Positions 1 to 6,885 of a stretch of DNA of 64,000 nucleotides are shown here, one piece after another. Each line of letters begins with the position of its first letter. The stretch's first letter is position 1. The stretch is taken from contig CABUIO010000002.1 of NCBI GenBank assembly GCA_902491625.1, positions 62,001-126,000 of the forward strand, read 5' to 3'. The position numbers and the translations under genes were made by a program. Source of the DNA: an uncultured Porphyromonadaceae bacterium (GTDB lineage Bacteria; Bacteroidota; Bacteroidia; Bacteroidales; Muribaculaceae). The notes beneath the pieces were generated by a model. That model was not told where the DNA came from. It was given only the letters and a program-made list of their open reading frames with translations, and searched no databases.

Positions 1-2
1 CC

Positions 3-1292
3 GATCGCAACCTGAAGGGGATGACCAAGGAACTTCCGCGCCTCAAGGATCTCGGCGTGGACATCCTCTGGCTCATGCCGATCCATCCCATCAGCGAGCT
101 CAACCGCAAGGGCACGCTCGGCAGCTACTATGCCGTGGCCGACTATAAGAAGGTGAATCCCGAATTCGGCACCTTCGACGATCTCAAGACGTTCGTGGAC
201 AGCGCCCACAGCCTCGGCATGAAGGTCATCATCGACGAAGTCTGCAACCACTCCGGATGCGACAACCGGTGGGTGAAGGAAAATCCCGACTTCTACGCCC
301 GCAACGACAAGGGGGAGATGTTCGGGCCTTTCGACTGGACCGACACCTACAAATTCGACTACAGCAACCCCGGTATGCGTGCCGCCATGATCGACGCCCT
401 GAAATTCTGGGTGCGTGAGGCCGACATCGACGGCTACCGCGCCGACGTCGCCATGGAAGTGCCCACCGACTTCTGGGATCGTCTTCGTCAGGAGCTCCTC
501 ACCATCAAGCCTGTCTTCATGCTCGCCGAGGCTTCCAAGCCCGAACTCACTGTTGCGGCCTTTGACGCCGACTACAACTGGCCGATGAAAGACCTCTTCA
601 ACGCCATCGCCGCCACTCAGGGAGAGAACGCCTATGCCAAGGAGCACAAGCAGGAGCTTAAGAACGCCTCCGCCGCCGACATCGACGCCCTTCTCCTGAA
701 GCAGGCCAACGAGTATCCGCTTGACACCTACCGCATGAACATGGTCACCAACCACGACCTCAACTCATGGGAAGGTACCGAGTTCGACCGCTACGGCAAA
801 TCGCTCGGAGCCTTCGCAGTGCTCTCCTACACACTTCCCGGAATGCCGATGATGTATACCGGACAGGAGGTAGGCAACCGCAAGGCGTTTGAATTCTTCG
901 AGCACGACACCGTGCCCTCCTACACCGCCAACGAGCACACGGCATTCTACAAGATGCTCAACTCGCTGAAACACTCCCAGAAAGCCCTCGACGCCGGAAT
1001 CACCGGCGGTCAGATGGTGCGCTACGGCACTACAGACCCGAACATCTACGCCTTCTCGCGCACACTTCCCGACAGCGAGGTAGTCGTGATCGCCAACCTT
1101 TCCGCTAAGAAGGCTAAGCTTGAGTTCACAGGGGGCAACTTCGAGGCAGCGGCTCCCGAGGGAGGCTCCGGCAAATATGTCGCTCAAGGCGTGCCCGAAT
1201 TCAAAGGCTACACCGACTGGTTCGCAGGAGCAGACGCCAAGCTCCCCAAAGAGCTCCAGCCCTGGCAGTACATCGTCCTCGTGCGCAAATAA
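3..1292 (+). CDS. GH13 alpha-amylase family protein (5' end outside window)
   Basis: Alpha-glucan hydrolase of family GH13, acting on starch or maltodextrins. The reading frame is open from base 3, ahead of the first ATG at base 21, so the N-terminus lies outside the window. Counting from that ATG, the visible part holds conserved region I (DEVCNHSG, residues 72-79), the nucleophile region GYRADVA with Asp142, the acid/base region LAEA with Glu170, and region IV (TNHD) near residue 245. A small beta-domain follows, ending in LQPWQYIVLVRK. The next gene carries a starch-binding module, so the pair probably serves extracellular or periplasmic starch breakdown. The family is certain from the four motifs; the exact specificity cannot be read. 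Confidence 0.93.
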   Translation, partial: DRNLKGMTKELPRLKDLGVDILWLMPIHPISELNRKGTLGSYYAVADYKKVNPEFGTFDDLKTFVDSAHSLGMKVIIDEVCNHSGCDNRWVKENPDFYARNDKGEMFGPFDWTDTYKFDYSNPGMRAAMIDALKFWVREADIDGYRADVAMEVPTDFWDRLRQELLTIKPVFMLAEASKPELTVAAFDADYNWPMKDLFNAIAATQGENAYAKEHKQELKNASAADIDALLLKQANEYPLDTYRMNMVTNHDLNSWEGTEFDRYGKSLGAFAVLSYTLPGMPMMYTGQEVGNRKAFEFFEHDTVPSYTANEHTAFYKMLNSLKHSQKALDAGITGGQMVRYGTTDPNIYAFSRTLPDSEVVVIANLSAKKAKLEFTGGNFEAAAPEGGSGKYVAQGVPEFKGYTDWFAGADAKLPKELQPWQYIVLVRK

Positions 1293-1316
1293 ACCCCGAC
1301 AAAACTGATTCACACC

Positions 1317-1356
1317 GAGGGAGCGACACACCAGCCGTGCCGCTCCCTCGTTTTTG
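1317..1356 (+). terminator. Intrinsic terminator after the amylase gene
   Basis: A 9-bp perfect stem (GAGGGAGCG / CGCTCCCTC, 15-base loop) starts 25 bases after the amylase stop and is followed by GTTTTTG. A near-identical 33-base hairpin sits at 4852-4884 behind the starch-binding protein gene. Confidence 0.8.
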
Positions 1357-1442
1357 TTGGAAGGGAAAGTGATATTGACGAGGAACATACGATGAAAGGC
1401 CTGTAAAGACCGATGCGATTTGTAGCAACCAGAGGACGAAAA

Positions 1443-1494
1443 AACCGCGCCAGCGGTTGCTTTACCGATAGCCGACGGATGAGCGCAGCGAATC
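1443..1494 (-). repeat. Repeat R1, inverted partial copy
   Basis: Reverse-complement copy of the core of the repeat found at 1574-1635: it holds the AACCGC...GCGGTT hairpin and the GCCGACGGATGAGCGCAGCGAATC block in opposite orientation. With the copy downstream it forms a long inverted pair about 80 bases apart. No coding evidence was seen here. Confidence 0.7.
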
Positions 1495-1530
1495 TGACGT
1501 GCGGCAGACGCATGTGTCGCGCTGGCGTCG

Positions 1531-1635
1531 CGGTTAAGCAACCCATAAAGGGTTGAAGATGTAGGGATTCTCTTCCGACGGATTCGCTACGCTCATCCGT
1601 CGGCTATCGGCAAAGAAACCGCTCTCGCGGTTTTA
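1531..1635 (+). repeat. Repeat R1, full copy 1
   Basis: About 103-base interspersed repeat. It starts CGGTTAAGCA, contains CCATAAAGGGTTG, then two nested hairpins: TCCGACGGAT...ATCCGTCGG and AACCGC-TCTC-GCGGTT. Copy 2 is at 2632-2733 and a shorter copy at 34821-34860. Copies 1 and 2 flank the Sel1 gene at 1906. The rest of the 613-base spacer 1293-1905 holds the terminator, R1 and R5 repeats and the Sel1 promoter; no gene is seen. Confidence 0.75.
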
Positions 1636-1660
1636 CCCCTGCGCGAGACCGGGAAGATGG

Positions 1661-1724
1661 TGCGGCAGAGCGTCGAAAGACGCGAGATTATGATTAACGC
1701 CGTGTGAAGCGTCGGAGACGTGAG
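1661..1724 (+). repeat. Repeat R5, copy 1
   Basis: A roughly 64-base block with the core GAGCGTCGAAAGACGCG followed by ATTAACGCCGTGTGAAGC. The same block recurs at 34531-34598 (direct) and 34723-34793 (inverted). It begins about 25 bases after repeat R1 copy 1. Confidence 0.7.
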
Positions 1725-1851
1725 CGCGGTGAAGGCACGACATGTAGAATGACGGCCTCGGTGAGGTCGAGCGATAGCGCAGGTACAAGTCCTCCGGCCA
1801 GTCATGCTCTGTCGTCAAAGGCCTGAAGGAGGGAAATTTCAGGATATGGAT

Positions 1852-1882
1852 TTTGATATGTTGATGGAGGTTATTACCTTTG
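1852..1882 (+). promoter_or_regulatory. Bacteroidetes-type promoter of the Sel1 gene
   Basis: TTTG at 1852-1855, 19 bases, then TACCTTTG (fits TAnnTTTG) at 1875-1882. The expected start of transcription lies 15-20 bases before the ATG at 1906. Confidence 0.8.
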
Positions 1883-1905
1883 TAGCAATAAAATAGACTT
1901 ACGCC

Positions 1906-2616
1906 ATGAAACTTATTATCAAGATGATATTGGCAGCGATGCTTCTCTGTGTACCTTTCGGTGTAGATGCTCAGGGCACGATCACGCGCCCGAAGAAGCC
2001 GAAGAAACAGACGAACGTGCCCGCGAAGAAGCAGCAGAAATCACTCTCTCCCGAACAGATGCACAAGAAGGGTGACGAGGCGTATCGGAGAAATGACTAT
2101 GCCACTGCCCTCAACTGGTATCTCAAGGCCGCGGAGAAAGGCAACGAAGACGCCATGTGGGCAATCGCATCCATGTACGGTGAAGGAAAGGGCGTGGCGA
2201 AAAGTCCTTCGGAAGCTGCGAGATGGTACAACAGAATTGGAGAAATAAGCTCGCCTCGCGGACAGTTTTACGTCGGAGAAAATTTTGAATACGCCAACGA
2301 AGTAGAGAGGAATTACAATCAGGCTGCGGTATGGTATCATCGTGCAGCGGAACGAGGACTCCCGGATGCGCAATACAAAATCGGCATGTTCTACCTGAAA
2401 GGTCTCGGTGTCACAAGGAAAGATTATGCTTTGGCACTGAAATGGCTTCAACTTGCGGCCGAAAAAGGGAATGGTTCAGCGGAGTATTACCTCGGCGAGA
2501 TGTATGAAAACGGCTACGGCGTGCCGAAAGACAGGGAGGAGGCGATCCGATGGTATCGCAAAGCCGCCGATCAAGGTGTCTATATCGCCCAACAGGCGCT
2601 CAAAAGGTTGAAATAA
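1906..2616 (+). CDS. Secreted Sel1-repeat protein
   Basis: 236-residue exported solenoid protein. An N-terminal signal peptide ends near DAQG (residues 20-24), then comes a basic linker beginning GTITRPKKPKKQT, then about five Sel1-like repeats from residue 50 to the end (pattern A-x-x-W-Y-x-x-A-A-x-x-G-x-x-x-A). Sel1 repeats usually mediate protein-protein contacts; no enzyme domain is present. The basic motif just after the signal peptide is shared with the Sel1 proteins at 5057 and 40485, the latter encoded beside a Ser/Thr kinase. The gene stands alone with its own promoter and is flanked by two R1 repeats, which could reflect its duplication. The cellular role is unknown. Confidence 0.88.
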   Translation: MKLIIKMILAAMLLCVPFGVDAQGTITRPKKPKKQTNVPAKKQQKSLSPEQMHKKGDEAYRRNDYATALNWYLKAAEKGNEDAMWAIASMYGEGKGVAKSPSEAARWYNRIGEISSPRGQFYVGENFEYANEVERNYNQAAVWYHRAAERGLPDAQYKIGMFYLKGLGVTRKDYALALKWLQLAAEKGNGSAEYYLGEMYENGYGVPKDREEAIRWYRKAADQGVYIAQQALKRLK

Positions 2617-2631
2617 AGGCCTTTCCGCTTC

Positions 2632-2733
2632 ACGGTTAAGCAGCCCTAAAGGGTTGTAGATATGAGGGGTCGCGTCCGACGGATTCGCTGCGCTCATCCG
2701 TCGGCATCGGCAAAGAAACCGCTCTCGCGGTTT
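2632..2733 (+). repeat. Repeat R1, full copy 2
   Basis: Second full R1 copy, starting 16 bases after the Sel1 stop codon, with the same order: CGGTTAAGCA, CCTAAAGGGTTG, the CCGACGGAT hairpin and the AACCGC-TCTC-GCGGTT hairpin. It may also act as the 3' end structure of the Sel1 transcript. The 457-base spacer 2617-3073 otherwise holds an R2 repeat and the promoter of the next gene, and no ORF I would support. Confidence 0.75.
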
Positions 2734-2829
2734 CAACGACGCGACGTCCGGCGTACCCGCGGCGGAGCGGCGGAAGATGCAATCCACGGCAGCTTGCAGG
2801 AGGGAGGAATGGTGCATCGGTTGTATAGT

Positions 2830-2890
2830 CGTGGGGCTGTCGCAGTGGGCGCAAAATTTTGCGTCCCTACATGGTCGTGCGGTTGTCGTG
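2830..2890 (-). repeat. Repeat R2 with REP-like GTAG palindrome, copy 1
   Basis: Two direct repeats of roughly GTCGTGgGGnTGTCG flank a palindrome at 2847-2870. Read on the minus strand this is GTAG followed by GGACGCAAAATTTTGCGCCC, a 20-base near-perfect inverted repeat. Its partner is at 4917-4979. Confidence 0.72.
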
Positions 2891-2932
2891 ACTAAGCTAT
2901 CGTAAAGGATTCCGGCTTTTTATCCCCGCGCA

Positions 2933-2965
2933 TTTGCGGTGATTGCGGAAAAGGTGTTAACTTTG
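2933..2965 (+). promoter_or_regulatory. Promoter of the starch-binding protein gene
   Basis: TTTG at 2933-2936, 21 bases, TAACTTTG at 2958-2965. It implies a leader of about 100 bases before the ATG at 3074. Confidence 0.75.
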
Positions 2966-3073
2966 CGCCACTGAAAGACTCGTAGACTTCCTATAACCAA
3001 CTAAATAATTCTTTTATAGAGGCGTACTCCGTAAGGAAACCGCACTCAAAAACATGTTAACCAAAAATACCTT

Positions 3074-4825
3074 ATGAAGCATTCATTACTCTATCTGTTG
3101 CTGGCGCTCATTCTGCCGGCACTATCGCTGCACGCCGAAGAGTTCACCATCTACTACGACAACTCCGCAACACAGTGGGAGAGCGTAGGCATCCACTACT
3201 GGGGCACCCCCCAGACCGAATGGCCCGGAGTCGAGATCGACCATGTCGACGGCGACATCTGGGCATACACTTTCCCCTCGTCCGCCGCAGGCGTCAGCGG
3301 CTTCCTCTTCAAGCACGCCACACTCTCCGGCGACGAATATCAGACCGCAGACGTCCCTAAGGCTCCTGTCAACGGCCACATCTACAAAGGTGCGGGCGGC
3401 GAGAAAGGGGAGCTGACCGACGAAGGAGTCTATACCGGAGGTCCCGCGCCCAAGACAGCGACCGTCACGGCATCGCCACGCACCGGCACACGTTTCTCCG
3501 ATGAAATCACGGTTACGCTGACAGTCAACCCTGCCGTCGACATCCACTACACCACCGACGGCTCCACCCCGTCAAAGACTTCCCCGGTCTATTCGGCGCC
3601 ACTGACTTTCAAGGCAACAACCGAACTGCGCACACTCACCGTCACGGATGAAGGTGTGGAGAAAACCCAGAAATTCATCTACACAAAGCGCAACATCATC
3701 CAGCCGGTCAACGGCATGCTCAACACCGACTATTACCGCATCAACCCCGACGGCAAGACCGGAAGCAACCGCACCGTCAACACGGTTTTCACGCGCCACC
3801 CCAACACCAACTACCAGTGTTCCGCCGACAACGCCCTCTCCAACTGGACAGCCGACGATCTCATCTGCCAAGGCGTGGCCCGCGACATTGCGTCTGCCAT
3901 CAAGGGAAAACATGAATATCCCGTCATCGACTCCTACGCTGTCTACGCCGCCTACGACAAGGACAACCTCTATCTCGGCGTGCAGTATGTCTACTCGGTC
4001 TGGGACGCCGGCGGCGACGGCAAATCTGACAACGACCGCCATCGTCCCTGGATGATGGACGGACGCATCATGCTCGCCTTCGACCTTTTCCCCGACAAGG
4101 AGTTTGAAGGTGTTCTCGATTCCGGCTCCACGATCTGGGACAAAGACGGAAAATACAATGTCATGAAGAACGGCACGGACTGCATCTGGCTCGGCAACAC
4201 AAAGCCCACAGTCGGTACTCCGGCTCTTTTCTTCCCCGACGAAAACGGCACCACAAGCTATTCCGAGCCTTACTGTGTGACTTTCGGCAGCGAACCTTTC
4301 TACGGCGTGGCAAACGGACTGCTCCCCTCCATCGACCACATCTGGGGTCAGAAGGACTTCGGCTATGATCCGCAGGAGCTCTTCACCAACGACGGCTTCG
4401 CCGACCTCATCGACGAAGTGGCACGCGACAAACACACCTTCTACGAATGGAAATTCCCCCTATCCAAGCTCGGCATCACCGAACAGCACATCAGGGAGAA
4501 CGGCATCGGCCTGATGGTCATCGACACCTACGGACAGGGCGCCATCGGATCCACACCTCACGATCCCACAACCCTCGACAACGCCTCGACATCCTACTCC
4601 AAGGATCCCTCCACTAGCGCCGAGAAAGAGGACACAGACATCTTCACCTACCGTCACGCCCGCATAGGCGGTAAGGCTCCCTCCGCAGTAGAGAGCATCA
4701 TCGACAGAGAGGACACTGACGCTCCGGCGGAGTATTACACTATCGAAGGCATCCGCGTCGAGAATCCCGGCCACGGCCTCTACATCCGCCGCCAGGGCAC
4801 CCGCGCCACCAAAGTCATCCTCTGA
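3074..4825 (+). CDS. Secreted starch-binding protein (CBM26, chitobiase C-terminal-like and CBM9-like modules)
   Basis: 583-residue secreted protein. The signal peptide covers about residues 1-21 (ends LHAEE). Next is a starch-binding module of the CBM26 type (about 24-100, aromatic residues in FTIYYDNSATQWESVGIHYW). A CHB_HEX_C-like beta domain follows (about 130-200, with IHYTTDGSTPS), then a CBM9-like sugar-binding domain (about 225-525, with YAAYDKDNLYLGVQY). The end (EGIRVENPGHGLYIRRQG ... TKVIL) resembles a type IX secretion C-terminal signal. No catalytic domain is visible, so I read it as a starch-capture protein working with the amylase encoded upstream. It has its own promoter and ends in a hairpin terminator. 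Module assignment is good; secretion route is inferred. Confidence 0.82.
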   Translation: MKHSLLYLLLALILPALSLHAEEFTIYYDNSATQWESVGIHYWGTPQTEWPGVEIDHVDGDIWAYTFPSSAAGVSGFLFKHATLSGDEYQTADVPKAPVNGHIYKGAGGEKGELTDEGVYTGGPAPKTATVTASPRTGTRFSDEITVTLTVNPAVDIHYTTDGSTPSKTSPVYSAPLTFKATTELRTLTVTDEGVEKTQKFIYTKRNIIQPVNGMLNTDYYRINPDGKTGSNRTVNTVFTRHPNTNYQCSADNALSNWTADDLICQGVARDIASAIKGKHEYPVIDSYAVYAAYDKDNLYLGVQYVYSVWDAGGDGKSDNDRHRPWMMDGRIMLAFDLFPDKEFEGVLDSGSTIWDKDGKYNVMKNGTDCIWLGNTKPTVGTPALFFPDENGTTSYSEPYCVTFGSEPFYGVANGLLPSIDHIWGQKDFGYDPQELFTNDGFADLIDEVARDKHTFYEWKFPLSKLGITEQHIRENGIGLMVIDTYGQGAIGSTPHDPTTLDNASTSYSKDPSTSAEKEDTDIFTYRHARIGGKAPSAVESIIDREDTDAPAEYYTIEGIRVENPGHGLYIRRQGTRATKVIL

Positions 4826-4851
4826 TTGATACCATTTCGTTGATTCATAGC

Positions 4852-4884
4852 GAGGGAGCGACACATCAGACGTGCCGCTCCCTC
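4852..4884 (+). terminator. Hairpin after the starch-binding protein gene
   Basis: GAGGGAGCG / CGCTCCCTC stem, the same length and sequence as the terminator at 1317-1349. It starts 27 bases after the stop. The following tract (GCTTCGTTT) is poor in T, so termination may be weak. Confidence 0.6.
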
Positions 4885-4916
4885 GCTTCGTTTCGGCCTT
4901 ACAGGCCTTTTCAACG

Positions 4917-4979
4917 TCGTGGGGTTGTCGCGGCGGGCGCAAAGTTTTGCGCCCCTACACGGTCGTGGGGATGTCGTAG
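4917..4979 (-). repeat. Repeat R2 with REP-like GTAG palindrome, copy 2
   Basis: Same build as 2830-2890: direct repeats of GTCGTGGGGnTGTCG flank a palindrome at 4935-4958. On the minus strand it reads GTAG then GGGCGCAAAACTTTGCGCCC. Both R2 copies lie upstream of a Bacteroidetes-type promoter. Confidence 0.72.
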
Positions 4980-5000
4980 TGAAGGGTTCGCGGAAGAGGA

Positions 5001-5032
5001 TTTGCGGATGTCGGCGGTTTTCGCTACATTTG
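5001..5032 (+). promoter_or_regulatory. Promoter of the second Sel1 gene
   Basis: TTTG at 5001-5004, 20 bases, TACATTTG at 5025-5032. Transcription should start near 5037, which rules out the upstream in-frame ATG at 4919 and supports a start at 5057. Confidence 0.8.
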
Positions 5033-5056
5033 TACCGATTTAATCTCCAAGTCTCT

Positions 5057-5776
5057 ATGAAAGCGATTATAAGGTTATTAGCCATAGCGATGATGGTGTG
5101 TCTGCCGACGGGGTTGTGCGCTCAGGGCACAATCACGCGCCCGAAGAAGCCGAAGAAACAGACAACCGCGTCGGCGAAGAAGCAGCAGAAGCCTCAGGCC
5201 AACCTGACACCCGAGCAGATGCACAAAAAGGGTGACGAGGCTAAGTCTTACACGGAAGCCCTGAAATGGTACCGCAAGGCTGCGGAAAAAGGTTATGCTC
5301 CGGCTCAATATGATGTGGGACGTATGTACGATTGTGGCTATGGTGTAGCTGAAAATAAGGCGGAAGCCGCCCGATGGTACCGCATGGCGGCCGAGCAGGG
5401 GAACAAAGACGGCATTTACTGGCTGGCTTTCTGTTATAAGAATGGACAAGGCGTCGCGAAAGATAGTGCCGAAGCAGCGCGATGGTATCGTAAAGGAGCT
5501 GAGAACGGCGACACGTCAAGCATGATTCAGTTTGCCATAATGTGCTACAAAGGCGATGGCATACCGAAGGATTATTCCGAAGCCTATAAATGGTTCTCCA
5601 GAGTTTCACAAATAAAGGACTCTGAGGATGCCGATTTATACCTCGGCCTGATGTACGAGTTTGGTAATGGCGTCCCTATGGACAAGGCGGAGGCTAAGAG
5701 AAGGTATCAGAAAATAGTGGCCGGAGGCGGCGGATGGAGGAACGCCGCTCAGGCCGGACTCGACCGCCTGAAATAA
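5057..5776 (+). CDS. Secreted Sel1-repeat protein
   Basis: 239-residue paralogue of the protein at 1906. I chose the ATG at 5057 because it gives a proper signal peptide (MKAIIRLLAIAMMVCLPTG, cut near CAQG) and lies just after the promoter; the longer frame would read through the R2 repeat. After the signal comes the shared basic tag GTITRPKKPKKQT, then about five Sel1 repeats (for example EALKWYRKAAEKGYAPAQYD and EAARWYRMAAEQGNKDGIYW). No catalytic residues are seen. A periplasmic or surface scaffold role is inferred from the repeats and the signal peptide only. Confidence 0.88.
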   Translation: MKAIIRLLAIAMMVCLPTGLCAQGTITRPKKPKKQTTASAKKQQKPQANLTPEQMHKKGDEAKSYTEALKWYRKAAEKGYAPAQYDVGRMYDCGYGVAENKAEAARWYRMAAEQGNKDGIYWLAFCYKNGQGVAKDSAEAARWYRKGAENGDTSSMIQFAIMCYKGDGIPKDYSEAYKWFSRVSQIKDSEDADLYLGLMYEFGNGVPMDKAEAKRRYQKIVAGGGGWRNAAQAGLDRLK

Positions 5777-5803
5777 CCGCTCCCAAAAGCCTAAAAGAGA
5801 CAC

Positions 5804-5834
5804 GAGGTCGCGAAGCACCACGCTCCGCGACCTT
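5804..5834. terminator. Possible bidirectional terminator between convergent genes
   Basis: AGGTCGCG ... CGCGACCT stem between the ends of the Sel1 gene (+) and the small lipoprotein gene (-). T-tracts are short on both sides. Confidence 0.45.
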
Positions 5835-5863
5835 GAGATTCTTTATCAATTCCAAGCCTGTTC

Positions 5864-6265
5864 TCACTCAGTCACGGGAAGGTTGATGGTCACTACTTCT
5901 TTCGAATTCTTTCCTTTCATGCGCAGCTCGACGCCCTTGTTGCATTCCTTAAGGAGTTCCTTGAGTGCCTTTCCGCTTTTTCCGGAGAGCATGACCTGCG
6001 ACATCTCCCCTTTCATTTCGTCGCCGTGGCTTTTCAGCATTTCCATGTCGTAGAGACGTTCATTGATCTCGAAGTCTGCGACAAGGTCTTTGTCATTTTG
6101 CGAGAACTTGACGATGCGGATGCCCTGAGCTACTGTCACGGGGCAGCTTTTGTTCGCTTTCTCGATTTCCTTTTCAAGTTTTGCTTCCGACGAATTGCCG
6201 CAGCTTGCGAATGCGACCATTATGGCGACGATCGCCATGACAAGAATGGTTAATTGTTTTTTCAT
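5864..6265 (-). CDS. Small lipoprotein of unknown function
   Basis: 133-residue protein with a lipoprotein signal: hydrophobic stretch to residue 20, then FASC with the acylated Cys at about 22. The mature part is rich in Lys and Glu and starts with a short coiled-coil-like stretch (EAKLEKEIEKANKSC). I do not recognise the family, though similar short Bacteroidales lipoproteins are often annotated as hypothetical. It lies 26 bases downstream of an LRR remnant on the same strand and may once have shared its transcript. I saw no promoter of the TAnnTTTG type directly upstream. Confidence 0.7.
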   Translation of the reverse strand: MKKQLTILVMAIVAIMVAFASCGNSSEAKLEKEIEKANKSCPVTVAQGIRIVKFSQNDKDLVADFEINERLYDMEMLKSHGDEMKGEMSQVMLSGKSGKALKELLKECNKGVELRMKGKNSKEVVTINLPVTE

Positions 6266-6291
6266 CGTGATGTGATTTATGTTTCCGATTC

Positions 6292-6612
6292 TCAGGGAAC
6301 GGCTACATTCACGGCTTTGATGTTGGGGCAGATGTTGAAGGCATATTTCCCGATGGATGTGACGGTGTAAGGGATGGTCACCTCCTCAAGCATTGCGTTG
6401 TTGGCGAAACTTCCCTCACCAATGGTCTGCATGCCGATCGACTTGACGTCCGACTTCTTGAACACGACCTTTGTCAGCGAGGTGCAGTTGTAGAAGGCCA
6501 TCTCACCTATCGAGGTGACAGCCTCCGGAATGGTGACCTTCTCCAGACTGCTCCATGCAAACGCCGTCGACCCGATGCTCCGGAGCGATGAGGGTAGCTT
6601 GACACTTTTATA
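6292..6612 (-). pseudogene. Remnant of a BspA-like leucine-rich repeat protein (5' end lost)
   Basis: Read on the minus strand from about 6612, the translation gives BspA/LRR_5-type repeats: KLPSSLRSIGSTAFAWSSLE, VTIPEAVTSIGEMAFYNCTS, VTIPYTVTSIGKYAFNICPN, then a stop at 6292. An ATG-started frame exists further right (6774), but upstream of 6612 its residues are Arg-rich nonsense that is antisense to an HTH coding remnant. There is no signal peptide. So this is the C-terminal end of a surface LRR protein whose front was replaced by unrelated DNA. Confidence 0.72.
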
Positions 6613-6796
6613 TCCCGCTCTGACCCGAGGCGAGAAACGTCTTTGCTGTCTCCTGAGCCTCGACATGGACGCCAAGCATATGGCACGCCTCCTCATGATC
6701 CAGCCCGACTCGGTCAAGAAGACACGCCACCGTCTGCGCCGCAAGTTAGGCATGAAGCCCGACGAGACCTTCACCTCATTCTTCTCTTCCCTTTAG
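6603..6796 (+). pseudogene. Remnant: C-terminal HTH of a TPR/LuxR-type regulator
   Basis: In the plus frame the DNA encodes LLYPALTRGEKRLCCLLSLD, then the helix-turn-helix core AKHMARLLMIQPDSVKKTRH and RLRRKLGMKPDETF, ending FFSSL-stop at 6796. This aligns position for position with the C-terminus of the regulator at 8860-10524 (AYPSLSEKQLRLAAYICAGM ... SVMKSRYRLRSKFRL). Nothing of the TPR or membrane part remains. The ORF ATG at 6515 belongs to antisense LRR sequence, so this is a gene fragment, not a working regulator. Confidence 0.75.
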
Positions 6797-6842
6797 AAGG
6801 CAGTTTTTTTGACGGATTCGCGCGGGATTGACGATTTATAGC

Positions 6843-6850
6843 TAACTTTG
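6843..6850 (+). promoter_or_regulatory. -7 box of the endonuclease I gene
   Basis: TAACTTTG 35 bases before the ATG at 6886. No well-spaced TTTG is seen upstream; the nearest TTG lies only about 10 bases away. Confidence 0.6.
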
Positions 6851-6885
6851 CAATCCGCTAACCATAAACGAAAAACTCGCCAAGC

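Noticed and set aside
1593..1818. Small minus-strand frames in the first spacer
   Set aside because: They cover R1 and R5 repeats and lack any family resemblance.
4919..5056. N-terminal extension of the second Sel1 gene
   Set aside because: It would read through repeat R2 and the promoter at 5001-5032, and would bury the signal peptide.
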